The notes beneath the pieces were generated by a model, which was not told where the DNA came from, searched no databases, and saw only the letters and a list, made by a program, of their open reading frames with translations. A stretch of 64,000 nucleotides of DNA from Agaricus subrufescens (Eukaryota > Basidiomycota > Agaricomycetes > Agaricales > Agaricaceae), in contig CM057061.1 in NCBI GenBank assembly GCA_029945375.1, forward strand, positions 1,860,001 to 1,924,000. Direction: 5' to 3'. Positions 19,322-30,804 of this stretch are shown here, in pieces (position 1 is the first letter of the stretch; every line of letters starts with the position of its first letter). The translations under genes were made by a program, and so were the position numbers.

Positions 19322-22300
19322 TCAGGGACCGATTACCGTTACAGAACCCAGATAAGTGTGACACGGTCTAAAGACCGCCGAGTCAATAAGGACCTTCCTC
19401 GACCGCCTTATTCGCAACTCGGTAAAGTCTAGGCATGAGGGTTGCCGCCCTTTGCCTTTTGATAATTGTCGTATTCTCTGCTGCCGGGATGGGGGGCGAA
19501 TTCGAAGTGAGTGATGGTGTCTTATGAAGACGGGAACGTATAGTTGGGAGAGAGAGGGCCCTGGCTTTTCTCGGATGAAAATAGGGTCGGAGTGTGGTGT
19601 GGGGCCTAAACCAATAAGACTACGCCGGTAGTTTTGGAGGCGATGCATGTATTCACAGTGAGCATCCCACTCGTCTTCTTCCTTCCTGGGGCAGGAGGGG
19701 CCTTGGAAGGAAAAGCTTTGGGTTGTCAATGAGAAAGAGGATCACTGTCCTCACCCGCGTGTAGTCGTGGTCAATATGTCGGGCGTACCATGTGCATTGC
19801 ATTCGTTAAGGATATACGTCTTGTTTCAAGGGTGTTACTGCGGCAGGGGCATGTGATAGAGGGAGGTGGATCGGAGTTAGGGAAGAACCGTTGACGGTAA
19901 TCTCCGATGGGGGCGTGGTTGGTAGTGGCCCGACAGAAGCGGGCGTATAGTTGGGGGGATGAGGTGGCTGTCATGAAATTGTACGTTCCCATCCATGGGC
20001 CGTTACCATGACAGCTTGGAACAAGGGGGTCCTCCGAGTCCCCGTCGTTCATAGGAAGAAACCTTCGTCCTTTGAAGAATCCGGACTTGGGATTTACGAA
20101 GTCCGTTAGCCATTGGGTGTGAGCTTCGCTTTCGATGGCAGCGTGACGTTTTTGAAGGGTTTGGGAGGGGAAGGCTGTTTGTGTCGTATGTGGTGTGTCT
20201 GGCTGATGTGGCTGTGCGTTTGACGATGCACGACGTGCACTTACGATCGAAGGATTTGTGGGGGCATCTGGGCATGCTGGCGGCCCAGAAACCTATGATG
20301 GAAATGTGAATGTTCGGGGCGACTTTGACTAAGTCACATAGTGCTCCGGCAAGAGCGATATTGATGGAGCGGCCTTTGTGGGACGCACTGTTGAAGAGTT
20401 GTCCTCTCAGGACTGGGACGCATGGCGATAGGAGTTGAACATGTTTTACGTTGTGCTTGGGGTGTAGGCGTAAATGTTCTGTGATTTTGGAGATGGCCAT
20501 GATAGCGGCCCAGGTGTGGGCGTTGGCGATTGATGTGCGTCGACCCGCCGGTAAAGTTTTGGAGTAAATGAGGGATCCCTTGTGGGTGATGGAGTAGGTG
20601 GAGTGGAAGTGTAGGGGGAGGGATGGGTCGCCTGATTCCTCTTTCTGTTTTTTGCTGCTCATGACAGCGCATATGGAGTGATCTTCAGGAGAGGATATAA
20701 TTTTGCCCATGAGTTCATGATGTGCTTCGATGATCTCCTTGGGTGCCGTGAGGGATGGGGGGGGGAGGGTAAGTTTGTCATGGTGGACGTCCATGAAGCG
20801 CGATCCCGGGGTGGCTTTGGGGTGTGTTGGGTGGAACGTTTCAGCGATGAGATCTAGGTTGGTGACGTCAAGTGGGGACTTAGCGTTCTTTCTCCTCGTC
20901 TTAGACATCAGCTCGATACTCTCAGGATGGGGTTTGGTGCCTTGGGCCATGTGTCGATAGGTGAGCGCTAGGATGGGGTGTCCTTTGTGGAGCGTGGCTA
21001 AGCGAGCGACTGATTTGTTGTGCAGCTTTTTGAGAGTGATGTGCATGGGGACGAGGCCGGCCATAGCCATTGCGCCACCAGTGGGTGTGGTGCGGAATGA
21101 TCCAGTGATCCATAGCGACGCTGCTTGATGCATGGCGTTGAACGTTTTGGTGTTAGAAGTGAATCCACGAGTGCCCGGGCGGTACCAGCACCTTAAACCG
21201 TATGTGGCGATGGGGATGACGCAGGATGTGTAGAGGAGTTTCTTGTGGTGGGGGAGGAGTCCGCGCGCAGAATTGCCAAGGATTCTAAGACATTTGGCGG
21301 CGGAGAAAGATCGTGTCGCGTAGCGTTTGACGTGATCTTTAAATGTGAGTGAGCGATCGAAGAATATTCCTAGGTACCTCCAAACGGTTTTGGCGGTGAG
21401 AGGATGATCTCCTGTGAATGGTTCGACGCCCAGGTCAATGGGGGGGTTTGGGTCGCCGGGTTTTTTGGCGAAGTTGAAGAGCTTGGTTTTGGAGTGTTCC
21501 ATAACGAGCCCGAAATCTGTGAAGAGAGAAGTGATGTGAGTATATGCGCGGATGAGAGTTTCATGAGTGCTCGAGTAATCCGAGTCCGTAGCAACAAGGA
21601 GTCCGTCGTCTACATAAGAGAGAAAGGAAGAGATAGGTTTAATGAACGAGTCGTCGTGTACAATCCATTGATCCAACAAATGAAAAATAGGAGAAATATA
21701 GAGTGCGGACAGGATAGGCGAGAGTGCGCTTCCCTGTCCGACTCCTACGTCGCAGGCATATTTTTTTGACTTTTTGTTGTTAATATTATATGATGTGAAT
21801 CGATTGACTAGGTAATCCTGGAAGAATGAAATGATCTGTGGGGGATATCCGAAATGTGAGAGGACTTTGCACAGTATAGTATGATTAAGAGAGGGGAAAA
21901 ATTGAGCGATATCAAAAGCGAGAACGGATACTACTTGTTTGCGGCTCCACGCGTTTCTTACCATATGAGTGATGGCGACGGCCGCGTCTTCAGTTGATCT
22001 TTGTAAGATGCCGCCTGTTTGACAGGGGTGGATAATATTGTAGGTGATACCGTCATACTGTAAGCGGGTGGCGATGATTTTTTCGAATAGTTTTCCCGTG
22101 GTATTGAGGAGGACTATAGGGCGGAATGACTTGATTCTGTCATACGACGGTTTGTTCGGTTTTGGGATGATGACCGACGTTGATTCTTTGAAGTGTGAGG
22201 GCCACGTTCCATGAGTGACGCACGCATTACATAGGTAGGTGAGGGTGGCCGTGAATTCCGGGGACAATTTGATAAGACGTTTGAGCAGGTGCCACGAGAC

Positions 22301-23792
22301 GTGGTCAGGGCCAGGAGCCGAATTTTTGGAGCAGCTGCGTAAAGCGTCCGTGAGTTCTAATGGGGAAAAAGGGTTCCACTGCCTGGGGTTAAGAGGGGTG
22401 AGGTGATTGGTTACGTTGTCAAATGAGACCTTGCGGTCGTTAGCAGAATTAAAGGTAGTGTGGATGGCGTTGAATAAGGATTCGTCGTCATTGCACGGGT
22501 TACCTTTGGTGTCGAGAATGGCTTCGGTAGCCGGGAGTTTGCGTTCTCTGGTCCAATCTATAAGGTCCCATGGTCTTTTCTTGTCGACCGCCGTATATTT
22601 GATGGCTTTGCTGTAGTGAGCATTGCGTTTTGCTCTGGCTACCATTCTGAGGTTAGTGTATTTGACCGGGTCTCGCTTTTGACCCTGTTGGCGGTTAAGC
22701 CTCATGTCATTGAAAAGCGATTTGCATTCCTTATCCCACCACTTTTTGGAGTGGCGGGATGGTTTAGCCATGACGGCGTGATGATCCCACGCATTGGAGA
22801 GAATATGAGCCATACCTGTAGTGAAGCGTTCGATTTCTTCTTTGCTTTGTGGGAGGTTGAGATTAGTCCTAAGGGTGTTAGTTTCGGCAATGACTTCAGA
22901 GATGAAAGCGTCCTCTTCTTTAGAGTGTCGATCGAGGAACATTTTTCCTACCATATCTTCCTGGCCTTTATTCGGGATTTTGATGTGGATAGGATTGTGG
23001 TCGGAATTAAGTCTGCTTACGTCGTCGTCTTGGACCGCAATGGAGAATTTTGGGTCTTCGATCAGTGTCGGGGATGCGAAACATAGGTCGATGATGGAGG
23101 GTCGGACTCCTTTGCTTTGGTGAGGGATGTGAGTGGGGGCGTTAGGGTTAGAGGGAATGGCGCGAAGGGTGCCTAGAGAGCTGGTGGCTTCTATGAGTCT
23201 GGAGCTGAGGGCATTAGGACCGTGGTGCGATTTGGCTCTGCTGTCCCATTCAGAATCTTGTATGTTGAAGTCCCCTGCGCATATATCTATGTCTGGGAAA
23301 CGATTAGTGTGGTTTTCGAGTATACTGAGGCCGTTTAGTGAGCGGCTGTCGTTGTATACATTGATGATATTTGTGGTTTGGCAGAAATGGCCGGGGTGTT
23401 TCAGGGTGATGAGGGAAACGTCTTGATGTTTGATGATGTCGGACCGATATTGTGGGCTGAGAGATGTTAATCTTCTGTTGACGTAGGTGATGACGCGTGG
23501 TTGGAAGCCTTTAGGATTGGTGTTGTCGAAGGCGGGCATCATGGGTATCCATGATGGGTGGATGGGGGGGGCCATAGGCGTCGTCGCCTTCCTTATTGGT
23601 GGTAGAGGGCTGAGACCGGACTCATTTCCAGCCCGGTTCTTGGAACAGGATGATATCTATGAATGGGGCACATCTTTCGAGGGTGATCGATGTGTTGTCC
23701 CAGCTTTTGTTAGTGTTATAAGACCATAAGTTAAAAACAGGAGGGGCGAGTATTCGACACTCGTCTAGAATTGCGTTTGGTGTGCTAGACAT
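19322..23792 (-). pseudogene. LINE H ORF2: endonuclease, RT, degenerate RNase H-like region, zinc motif
   Basis: ATG at 23792-23790, one base after the ORF1 stop (TAATATG). The endonuclease shows LFQEPGW, NVYND, CAGDFNIQDSEWD and NSDHNPIHI. RT shows APGPDHVSWHLLK, FRPIVLLNTTGKLFEK, FDIAQFFPSLNH, GQGSALSPILSALY and YVDDGLLVAT. The later region has VQLLSPCVPVLRGQL in place of an active RNase H core. The zinc motif (CPCRSNTLETRR) lacks the His and Cys of the other copies because of a local change. Damage: a TGA after QEPGWK near 23618, a shift at a G8 run (23564-23571), and shifts near 20050 and 19750. The long middle frame (23575-20003) is intact. The homopolymer shifts may be assembly errors. 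Confidence 0.85.
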
Positions 23793-23793
23793 A

Positions 23794-26717
23794 TTAAGCG
23801 GTTACCTTGTTTTGTAGGGATTCGGCAATGGCCGCTCTGGAGTTTTCGAGTCTTTTGATTCTGTCTTCGATGGCCCAGGTGCGATGCCATTCCTTATTGT
23901 GTTGGTTCTGTTTATATACGCATGAAGCGTCGTTAGCTGAGTGGCTTTTGCCGCAATTTTTGCATGATGGGGGATGGGGGCATTCGACGGGGTTACCTGT
24001 CTCCTTGCGCTTTTCGGCGCAGCATTTGGCATGTATGTTATGATTCTCCGTGCGGTGGCCACCTCTACACTGGGCGCACCTGTCGTGGTTGATGCGGCAT
24101 GTCCTGGTACCGTGTGTCCAGGACCAACATTTCTGGCATTGGGGGACGAATTCCCTAGGTTGGGCATATTCGATTCTAATAAGCTTACCCGCGATGTGAT
24201 ACATCTTGTTGACGATGTTGCGAGTAACAATACCATTTTGGGAGTCCCATACGTCGACAAATGTGATGGCTGCATCGACAGATCCTTTCGACTTGACTAT
24301 TCTGGGGACGCGTACACAGGTTAGTCCATTGAGGCGCGAACACTTACTTAGATGGTCGATAACTTGTTCGCCAGTTATTTCGTCTTCTGGCCTAGTGCTG
24401 AATCTAGTGGTGTAAAGATCGAGCCCTTTGAGAATGAGATGGGCTTTGGATTGGGGGGCGAAGGGGAGAGGATAAACTTCGGGATCGCCCATGAGGTCTA
24501 GGGCGGATACTAAAGCACTTCGTAAAAGATGGAAGCCTCCCTGATTAGGTACTTCGTTCAGGAAGACATGGGCAGATTCGGTAGTGACTTTGATGATTTC
24601 GGCCCTCATGCTACTGTCGGTGTCAGTAAGGTATTTGTTTATGCCCTCCACGACGTCTGCGGGGCTGGCAAAATGGTGATCTAAGAGGTTACCGTCAAGT
24701 GGGAAGATAGCCGATTTCCGGCTTGGTCCTTTAGAAATGGCTACGGAGCGGGGGGTGGGGATGGTTTTCGGGTTTATTTTCTTGGGGGCGGGTTTGGGGG
24801 GAGGGGGGGAGGCGGGTGAGGCCTCCTCCTGTGATTTCCATGACGTGGTCCAGGGTCATGCCTTGTTCGAGGCACGCTTTAATAATGCCCATGGCCTCCG
24901 GGGTGAAGGCGCCTTGTGTAGGAGGGGGGGGTTTGGCGGCCTGGGCGTATGAAGCCTTTGGGGAGGGTTTGGGGGTGGGTTTGTTGGATTTGTTGCTCGA
25001 GGGTATGGGAAGGTTGGGTTTGCTTTCCCTGTATTTCTCTTTATGAATACGGAGGTGCTCTTGTATGGCCGCTTTCTCTTTCTCGTTTGCGGTGGTGCCG
25101 AATGCGATGTGTTGGTTTTTGCGGTTCTGAGCATATGCGACTTCGAGGGATGTGATAGTGCCGGTGACGCTTTTAGCGGCAAGTGCGGCGATCTCGGCTT
25201 TAGAGAGTGGTGAGGCGATAGCAATGGAGTGAGAGGATTGCTGGGTGGGAGGTTTGGAGGATTTAGAGGATGCCGCAATGGGGAGGGGGCGCGGGAGGCC
25301 CACTTTGAAGGGTTGAGGCGAGGGTTTCTTTGGGGCAGGTACAGGTTTGTTAACCGTTTTAGTGGGGGCGGGTAGGGGGGGAAAGTTGGGGTCTGTGATT
25401 GTCTTTGTGGGGGGATCAGCATATGATAGAGTAGGAGAGGGGGGGGAGCCCAGCGGGGCGTCATTGACGTGGGAGGGAGCGGGATCTTCGCTCGTATCCA
25501 TATTTACTGGTGGGGGGGGTCTCTGCGGGAGGGGGATTACCTTTGTACAGGTCTTTTGCGTTGCCGTGGCCGACTTTGACCATAGCCCATTTAGTCTTCT
25601 TGTATAGTTTGATGAACATGTACGCAGGCTCTGCCAACGCGTGAGTGTTCGTGATCCTATCCGGGTCGAAGTTGGCGTAGTACATGGCCAATTCGGCCCA
25701 TATTTCACATATGTGGGATAGCTCTTCAAACGAGAAGGTGTCTTTAGTGTTAGCTGGTGAAGGGGACGTCGGGCGAGTGAATTGTTGGTTTCTGATGTGA
25801 TCCGTTTGGACCTTGCTCATCATGATAGCTGCTTCGAAGTCATCTGCTGCTTGGGAGTTAGTAATAAGCATGGGGTTTACGTCTTTGTCGGTTTGTTTGA
25901 GGGCAGCGTAAGTAGCCTGGTCGACTGCTTGTACGGCGGGTGATCGGGGGGTTCTGTCTGTGTTGATAAGAATATGTTTGTTAGTAGGGGGGGTTTTGGG
26001 GGTAGGGAGGTTGGCGGGGGTGTTGTTGGCGTCCTCTCTAGCCTCCATGGCGTATTGGTTTTTGATCTGTTCTTCCGAAAGGTTACCTAAGTTGTCGTTT
26101 TCTTCCTGTTCCGCTCTGATTCTGAGTTGTTCCGCAGATTCGGACTGGGAAGGGGATTGGGTTTGAGGTCGGGGTGGCGGGGAGGGGGCGCAGGATCTGC
26201 GTGCCTGCCGTTCCAGGTGTGCCTGGATCTCATCTTCGTTCATTTGTTGGAATTTTTCTTCTTCTACTTGTTCGCGGAAGGTGCGGCGTATGTCTTCATC
26301 GGACATCTCGCCGTAGGTTTCGGGCATGCTGCGCCGGGCCTCGGCGATGTCTGAAGGGGTTAGTGACGCGACAGATGATTCTGAAACACTAGAGGGGGCA
26401 CGTGGGGGGATGATAACGGAGGTGGGTCTGGAACGACCTCGTGGGGACCCCGTGGGGTCCTCATGGGTGGCTTGGCTGTGAGCGAGGAGGTTATCCTCGG
26501 TTAGTTCGTTAGAATGCGTGGCTGGAGTGGGGATTCTCCTGGCGGGGATGGCAGACGATGAACGGACGCTACTCGCCTTGGACCTGCTCTTCTTTCCGAG
26601 CATGTCATTCTTTGGGTTGTATCCGTGTTCAGCCAGGTCCCGCATTTGGGCTCTGATGGCTTGTTTGGCAGCTTTGGCTGCCGCTCGTTCGGATCGGCGT
26701 GCTTGAATATCAGGCAT
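23794..26717 (-). pseudogene. LINE H ORF1 (Gag-like, zinc knuckles), frameshifted
   Basis: About 970 codons in three frames. The first (from ATG near 26717, MPDIQARRSERAAAKAAKQA) is rich in charged and helical stretches (PETYGEMSDEDIRRTFREQV). The second is Pro/Lys-rich (SPQPFKVGLPRPLP). The third (24651-23794) is the conserved core with ITFVDVWDSQNGIVTRN, CQKCWSWTHGTRTC, CAQCRGGHRTENH and CKNCGKSHSANDASC. The first switch lies at a G8 run (about 25512-25519) and the second near a G6 run at about 24750, so sequencing error is possible. The core aligns with LINE F ORF1 and more distantly with the ORF1-only proteins. The start is uncertain because the element's 5' boundary lies only about 135 bp upstream. 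Confidence 0.8.
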
Positions 26718-26867
26718 ATCGGGAGGGAGGGCTGGGAGTCTGGGACGAATGGGTCGCTCATACCGTGGCTTGTGGGCCAAAGAAACACAGTGTATTCCAA
26801 TAATGTGCTGCTTTTTTCACCAGGATGATGAAAGTAAGAGGCAAAAGAGGAATGTCTACCAAGGTAG

Positions 26868-27366
26868 TGACTCCGGAGAGCTGTTCACCACCTATTCTGA
26901 CGCTTCCCTGCAAGGCCACAGGTCGAGCTACAGGTGGTTATGTGACTCTAGTGTCTGGGGCTGCTGTAGGATGGTCCTCAAAGCATCAGCCCTTTGTGAC
27001 TCTCTCAAGTACTGAGGCTGAATTTGTTGCTGCTGTCGAAGCTGGAAAGGAGATCAAGTGGACTAGGAACATTCTGACTGAGTTTGGCTATCACCAGACA
27101 CTTCCCTCAACACTTTTCGTGGATAACAAGTCTGGGATCAGTGTAGCCAAGAATCCTGAGCACCACGGGCGCATGAAACACCTAGATCTTCGGTTCTATT
27201 GGCTCCGCGAGGCTGTAGAAGATGGAGTCATTGATCCTCTCTATGTATCCACTGACCAGCAAGTTGCAGACATCCTAACCAAGGCTGTATCAAAGAAAGT
27301 TGTTGACTTTGCTGTGCCGTTGTTAGGACTTGGAGCTTATTGTGGACTGGTTGGATCAAGGGGGTG
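26868..27366 (+). pseudogene. Copia 1 RNase H end
   Basis: After LINE H the RNase H sequence resumes with DSGELFTTYSDAS and, after a small deletion/frameshift near 26910, continues KATGRATGGYVTLVSGAAVG, TLSSTEAEFVAAVEAGKEIK, EHHGRMKHLDLRFYWLREAV and QQVADILTKAV. The expected stop after LGLE is lost and the frame reads on into the 3' LTR. A polypurine tract (AAGGGGGTG) precedes the LTR. Confidence 0.88.
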
Positions 27367-27519
27367 TGTTAGACTGCCCCAGCAGTCTTGTGTTAGAGTG
27401 CCCCAACAGTCTTGTATATGGACTTAGAGATGGTACAACTTTCTGATCATGTGATATATTAGTAAGCACATGTTGAACTTGCCTGTGAACGCTCTAGAAG
27501 CCTTTAGCTTCTTAGACTT
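27367..27519 (+). repeat. 3' LTR of copia 1, truncated
   Basis: It starts TGTTAGACTGCCCCAGCAG, identical to the 5' LTR start, and matches it to CTTCTTAGACTT. Then it joins the RNase H region of another copia (CATCAAGGAG) at 27520 without any LTR end. Confidence 0.9.
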
Positions 27520-28312
27520 CATCAAGGAGCTGCTAGAACGATTCCATATGGATGATTCCAACTCCCTTTCCACCCCACTTGTGCCTGGCTCTGAGCTCTC
27601 CGACATTGTGCCCTCTCTCGAGGAGCAAGCTGAGATGAAATCAGTTCCTTATCTCTCTGCTGTAGGTGCCCTGCAGTATCTGGCCACCATGACTCGTCCC
27701 GACATTGCCTATGCTGTCTCCTATCTCGGGAGATTCAATCATAACCCAGCTCCTGCCCACTGGCTTGCAGTGAAGCATTTACTTTGCTATTTGAAGGGCA
27801 CCCTGCACTACCAGCTTGTCTACAGAGGTGGTGACTCTGGGGAACTGTTTACCACCTATTCCAATGCCTCTCACGGCAGCTGCAAGGCCACCGGTCGAGC
27901 TACAGGTGGATATGTGACCATTGTCTCTGGTGCTGCTGTGGGCTGGTCCTCAAAGCATCAGCCCTTTGTGACTCTCTCGAGCACTGAGGCCGAGTTTGTG
28001 GCTGCTGTTGAGGCTGGAAAGGAGATCAAGTGGACCAGGAACATTCTCAGCGAGTTTGGCTACCCCCAGACACTTGCTTCGACTTTATTTGTTGATAACA
28101 AGTCTGGAATCAGTGTGGCAAAGAATCCTGAACACCACGGGCGCATGAAACACCTGGATCTTAGGTTCTACTGGCTCCGGGAGGCTGTAGAAGAAGGAAT
28201 CATTGATCCACTCTATGTTTCTACTGATCAGCAAGTGGCAGACATTCTGACCAAGGCTGTGGCACCAAAGGTGATTGATTTTGCTATCCCGCTATTGGGA
28301 CTTGAACACTAG
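27520..28312 (+). pseudogene. Copia 2 RT/RNase H C-terminal fragment
   Basis: It starts at IKELLERFHMDDSNSLSTP and is open to the stop at 28310-28312 (LLGLEH). It carries the copia RNase H hallmarks: TRPDIAYAVSYLGRF, VTLSSTEAEFVAAVEAGKEI, NPEHHGRMKHLDLRFYWLRE and DQQVADILTKAVAPKV. A polypurine tract (AAGGGGGTG) and LTR follow in normal order. Upstream parts are missing because of the illegitimate junction with the copia 1 LTR. Confidence 0.88.
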
Positions 28313-28333
28313 ACTGCTTGGATCAAGGGGGTG

Positions 28334-28630
28334 TGTTAGAATGCCCCAAGCATTCAGCTATTAGAGTGACTGGACAATTTGTTTTGTGTATATCTCGACT
28401 TAGAGTATAGCGGACGCTTCCGCTCACATGATAGATTAGTCAGCGCATGTTGAACTTGCCTGTGGACGACTTAGAAGTCTTTAGCTTCTTAGACTTGTCC
28501 ACAGGTGAGCAATCTCTTTGTATTGTTGTTTTAGCTTCTTAGACTTGTCCACAGCTCATTTCTTATCCAATCTGCTTGATACTAGCGTCGTTAGGATCGC
28601 CACTGCGAACTCTACGTTCTACTTCCAACA
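28334..28630 (+). repeat. 3' LTR of copia 2 (297 bp)
   Basis: TGTTAGAATGCCCCAAGC to CTACTTCCAACA, so TG...CA ends. It is a diverged relative of the copia 1 LTR, with TAGCTTCTTAGACTTGTCCA present twice. The right end abuts element G. Confidence 0.9.
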
Positions 28631-30061
28631 TGGGGTGCAGCGCCTCGGATCTGACAGTTATGCCCTCCAATGAGGACGTGCTTACCGATGAAGTCACAGA
28701 ATCTTGAATATCCACCCATGCGACGCAGGTGTCAGAGTGCTTGGAAGTCTGCATAAATCGGACTGCATGTTTGACATGTCGGGCCAAGGATTGCCCGATT
28801 GGAGACTTTTGCATCGCATCAACGAAGGCGGTGCACTGCGCGATGATCCATGAAGCTGGGGGAGCTGGGATGAGTGGAACATCTATCACTTTTAGATAAG
28901 ATGTGGAAGTGGGGGTGGCGGCCTGGAGAGGGATGAGGCTGTTGGGGTTGACAAGGTGGCAAATGTGTCTGAGCACACACGCAGACTCAGGATGGGACAA
29001 TACCTGGGACACGGCAATGAAGATACCGGTTCCCGAATTGATAGAACTTTCGAGAACGACCTCGGATTTGAGATCGTCCTTAAGGTGGCAATTACACTCC
29101 AGTAGGACTTCTGGAGTGATATTAATAGCTCAGATACTAGATCCGGCCAGGGGAGTGATGTGGACACCTTTGCAAGACGCGCCGTGAGTGGTGTGCTTGC
29201 CTTGCGCACTGGTGCATGCCTGGACACAGCAGGGGCAGTAGAGGGAGCCAGGGCCTTGGGGGAGGAGGGGATGGGAGCTGGCTTGGCCTTGAGAGCGGAC
29301 TTAGGAGGTGCTCGAACAGCTGCGGGTGCAGCCGGGGCACGCTTCCGAGTCGCGGCAGGTTTAGGAGTGGATCTGGTTGGCAATTGGATCCTGACCTTCT
29401 TCGGCTGAGGTGCCGCAGCCTCGTGCTCAACCTTGGCCATCAGGGACCAGGGTCGAGACTTGGGAGCACTCGGAGTCGAAGGTATGGGGGCGGAGGGTTT
29501 GACTGGGGATGGAGGGGGCGGGCCAGTCTGCGCGATGATGATGGCCAGTGCTTCCTCAAATGAGGTAGAGCCAGTCATGTTCTGGAACTCCATCTGTTTG
29601 TAGGCAGGGGAGTTGAGGAGATTGAAGATCAGAATCAAGAGCTCCGAGGCATACACTATGTAGTCCTTGTCTGGGGAAGTTTGGCGGACCATGTCGGACG
29701 CAGTGGCCAGCATGGAGGCGAGGCAGTTCTTCTTTCCTGGCACTGCAGAGGGCAAAAAGATCGAAGAGGCACAGGAGGGGGTAGCCGGGGGGTTACCAGG
29801 TGTGTGTGGGCTCCGAGATGCGTACAACAATGGGGTTGTCACCGACACTTGCGAAGGGCCAGCAGGGGTGGGGGTAGTGGCTTCAGCCCAAATGGCATCC
29901 ATGAGTTTGCCCTTGGACCTAAGATGAGACTTCATCTTCTCCAGACGAGTCGCCTTGGGGGTTTGCGGCATTTTGAGGACCGCGGCCTGTAACATCTCGG
30001 GGAGTGGCGCATCGTCATCCGTAGACCACCCTCTGTTGTTGAAATCCTCTCAAGTATCCAT
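28631..30061 (-). pseudogene. LINE-type ORF1 of element G
   Basis: ATG at 30061-30059, with codon 4 a TGA (MDT-stop-EDF). Element C has MDTREDF at the same place, so an Arg codon became TGA. It continues MLQAAVLKMPQTPKATRLEK, SAVPGKKNCLASMLATASDM, the basic linker, and then shifts frame near 29160. The core resumes at SQVLSHPESACVLRHICHLV and ends at DIQDSVTSSVSTSS. The knuckles are absent. It is closest to elements A and C. Confidence 0.85.
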
Positions 30062-30155
30062 TGCAAAAGCTGTGGACGCTGTATATTACTTCTCAAGCAC
30101 TTCCACTGAGACTTCCAAAACAGGAAGGTAGTGGTTGTGGTTCAAGAAGCGATTG
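28631..30155 (-). mobile_element. ORF1-only retroelement G (3' end missing)
   Basis: The 5' leader at the right holds the CTACCTTCC/TTTTGGAAG block in reverse complement with one change (about 30112-30131), followed by TTCAAGAAGCGATT at the 5' end. At the left the ORF1 is cut at 28631 by the copia 2 LTR end, just before the zinc-knuckle coding region. Confidence 0.85.
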
Positions 30156-30455
30156 CCTGAAGACCATATTAGGGCCTCCAGTGTGATAGCCCTCTGGTTG
30201 CCTCATGTAAATCTCCTCCTCGAGTTCCCCATAAGTGAAGGCAGAGGAGATGTCAACAGAGCGCATTTTGTAGCCCTCTCTAGCAGCCAGAGCTATAATG
30301 AGTCTCAGAGAAGCAGGACGAAATGTAGGGGCAAAGACCTCGGTGTAATCAAAGCCAGGACGTTGGGAGAAGCCTTTAGCAACAAGGCGAGCCCTATAGC
30401 ACTCAATGGAGCCATCAGCATGCCTTTTGACCTTGAAGACCCAGCCAGAGTGAAG
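30156..30455 (-). pseudogene. Copia RT fragment (inverted)
   Basis: The minus strand reads AGWVFKVKRHADGSIECYRA, FDYTEVFAPTFRPASLRLII, SVDISSAFTYGELEEEIYM and GGPNMVFR. It stops exactly where the plus-strand fragment at 30805 begins (RLRKSLYGLKQ). The right edge joins a copia leader (30456-30507) and the left edge joins the 5' end of element G. Confidence 0.85.
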
Positions 30456-30494
30456 TTGTGAATGGAAACTTGTTTTTCCAGTAGTTAGAAGCTG

Positions 30495-30507
30495 GGGCCC
30501 ATAACCT
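30495..30507 (-). promoter_or_regulatory. Copia primer binding site
   Basis: The minus strand reads GGTTATGGGCCCC directly after the LTR, the same box as at 10575. About 50 bp of leader follows (to 30456) before the RT fragment. Confidence 0.75.
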
Positions 30508-30804
30508 GTCGGAGGTAGAATGTAGCGCGTGCGGAGACGGTTCTAACGGTGGTAGTCACGAGTGAATCGGATAAGAATTGATTAAGCAATCCTGTGAACA
30601 AGTCTGAGAAGCTATCTATGAATATACAGAACTCTATACTCACCTGTGAACAAGTCTAAGAAGCTAAAGGCTTCTAGAGCGTTCACAGACAAGTTCAACA
30701 TGTGCTTACTAATATATCACATGATCAGAAAGTCGTACCATCTCTAAGTCCATATACAAGACTGTTGGGGCACTCTAACACAAGACTGCTGGGGCAGTCT
30801 AACA
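30508..30804 (-). repeat. Complete copia LTR (297 bp), minus orientation
   Basis: The minus strand reads TGTTAGACTGCCCCAGCAG to CTACCTCCGACA, nearly identical to the copia 1 LTR. It is a 5' LTR because the PBS and leader follow. TCAGG (30805-30809) at its outer side could be the 5 bp TSD. Confidence 0.9.

Larger units (their letters stand above)
18948..26851 (-). mobile_element. LINE H, about 7.9 kb APE-type LINE (different subfamily)
   Basis: The 3' end is at the left (poly(T) from about 18948). A 16 bp TSD with two mismatches flanks it: TGTCTGCCGAGGTAGT (18932-18947) and TGTCTACCAAGGTAGT (26852-26867). It contains ORF1 with zinc knuckles and ORF2 with endonuclease and RT. The tail sequence (AAATCAGATTTTATTAAGCG in plus orientation) is unlike the other LINEs here, so it is a separate subfamily. 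Confidence 0.92.
4372..27519 (+). mobile_element. Copia 1: Ty1/copia LTR retrotransposon split by nested insertions
   Basis: The parts appear in the correct order on the plus strand: 5' LTR (4372-4551 plus 10457-10574), primer binding site (10575), gag start (10699-11030), an inverted gag piece (13478-13678), zinc knuckle to RNase H (15651-18947), RNase H end (26868-27366) and the start of the 3' LTR (27367-27519). Four insertions explain the gaps: LINE 1 (with LINE 2 inside), ORF1-only X and Y, and LINE H. Removing them leaves about 5 kb, a normal size for copia. The first LTR base follows GAAAA; the matching 5 bp TSD cannot be tested because the 3' LTR is truncated. Confidence 0.85.
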
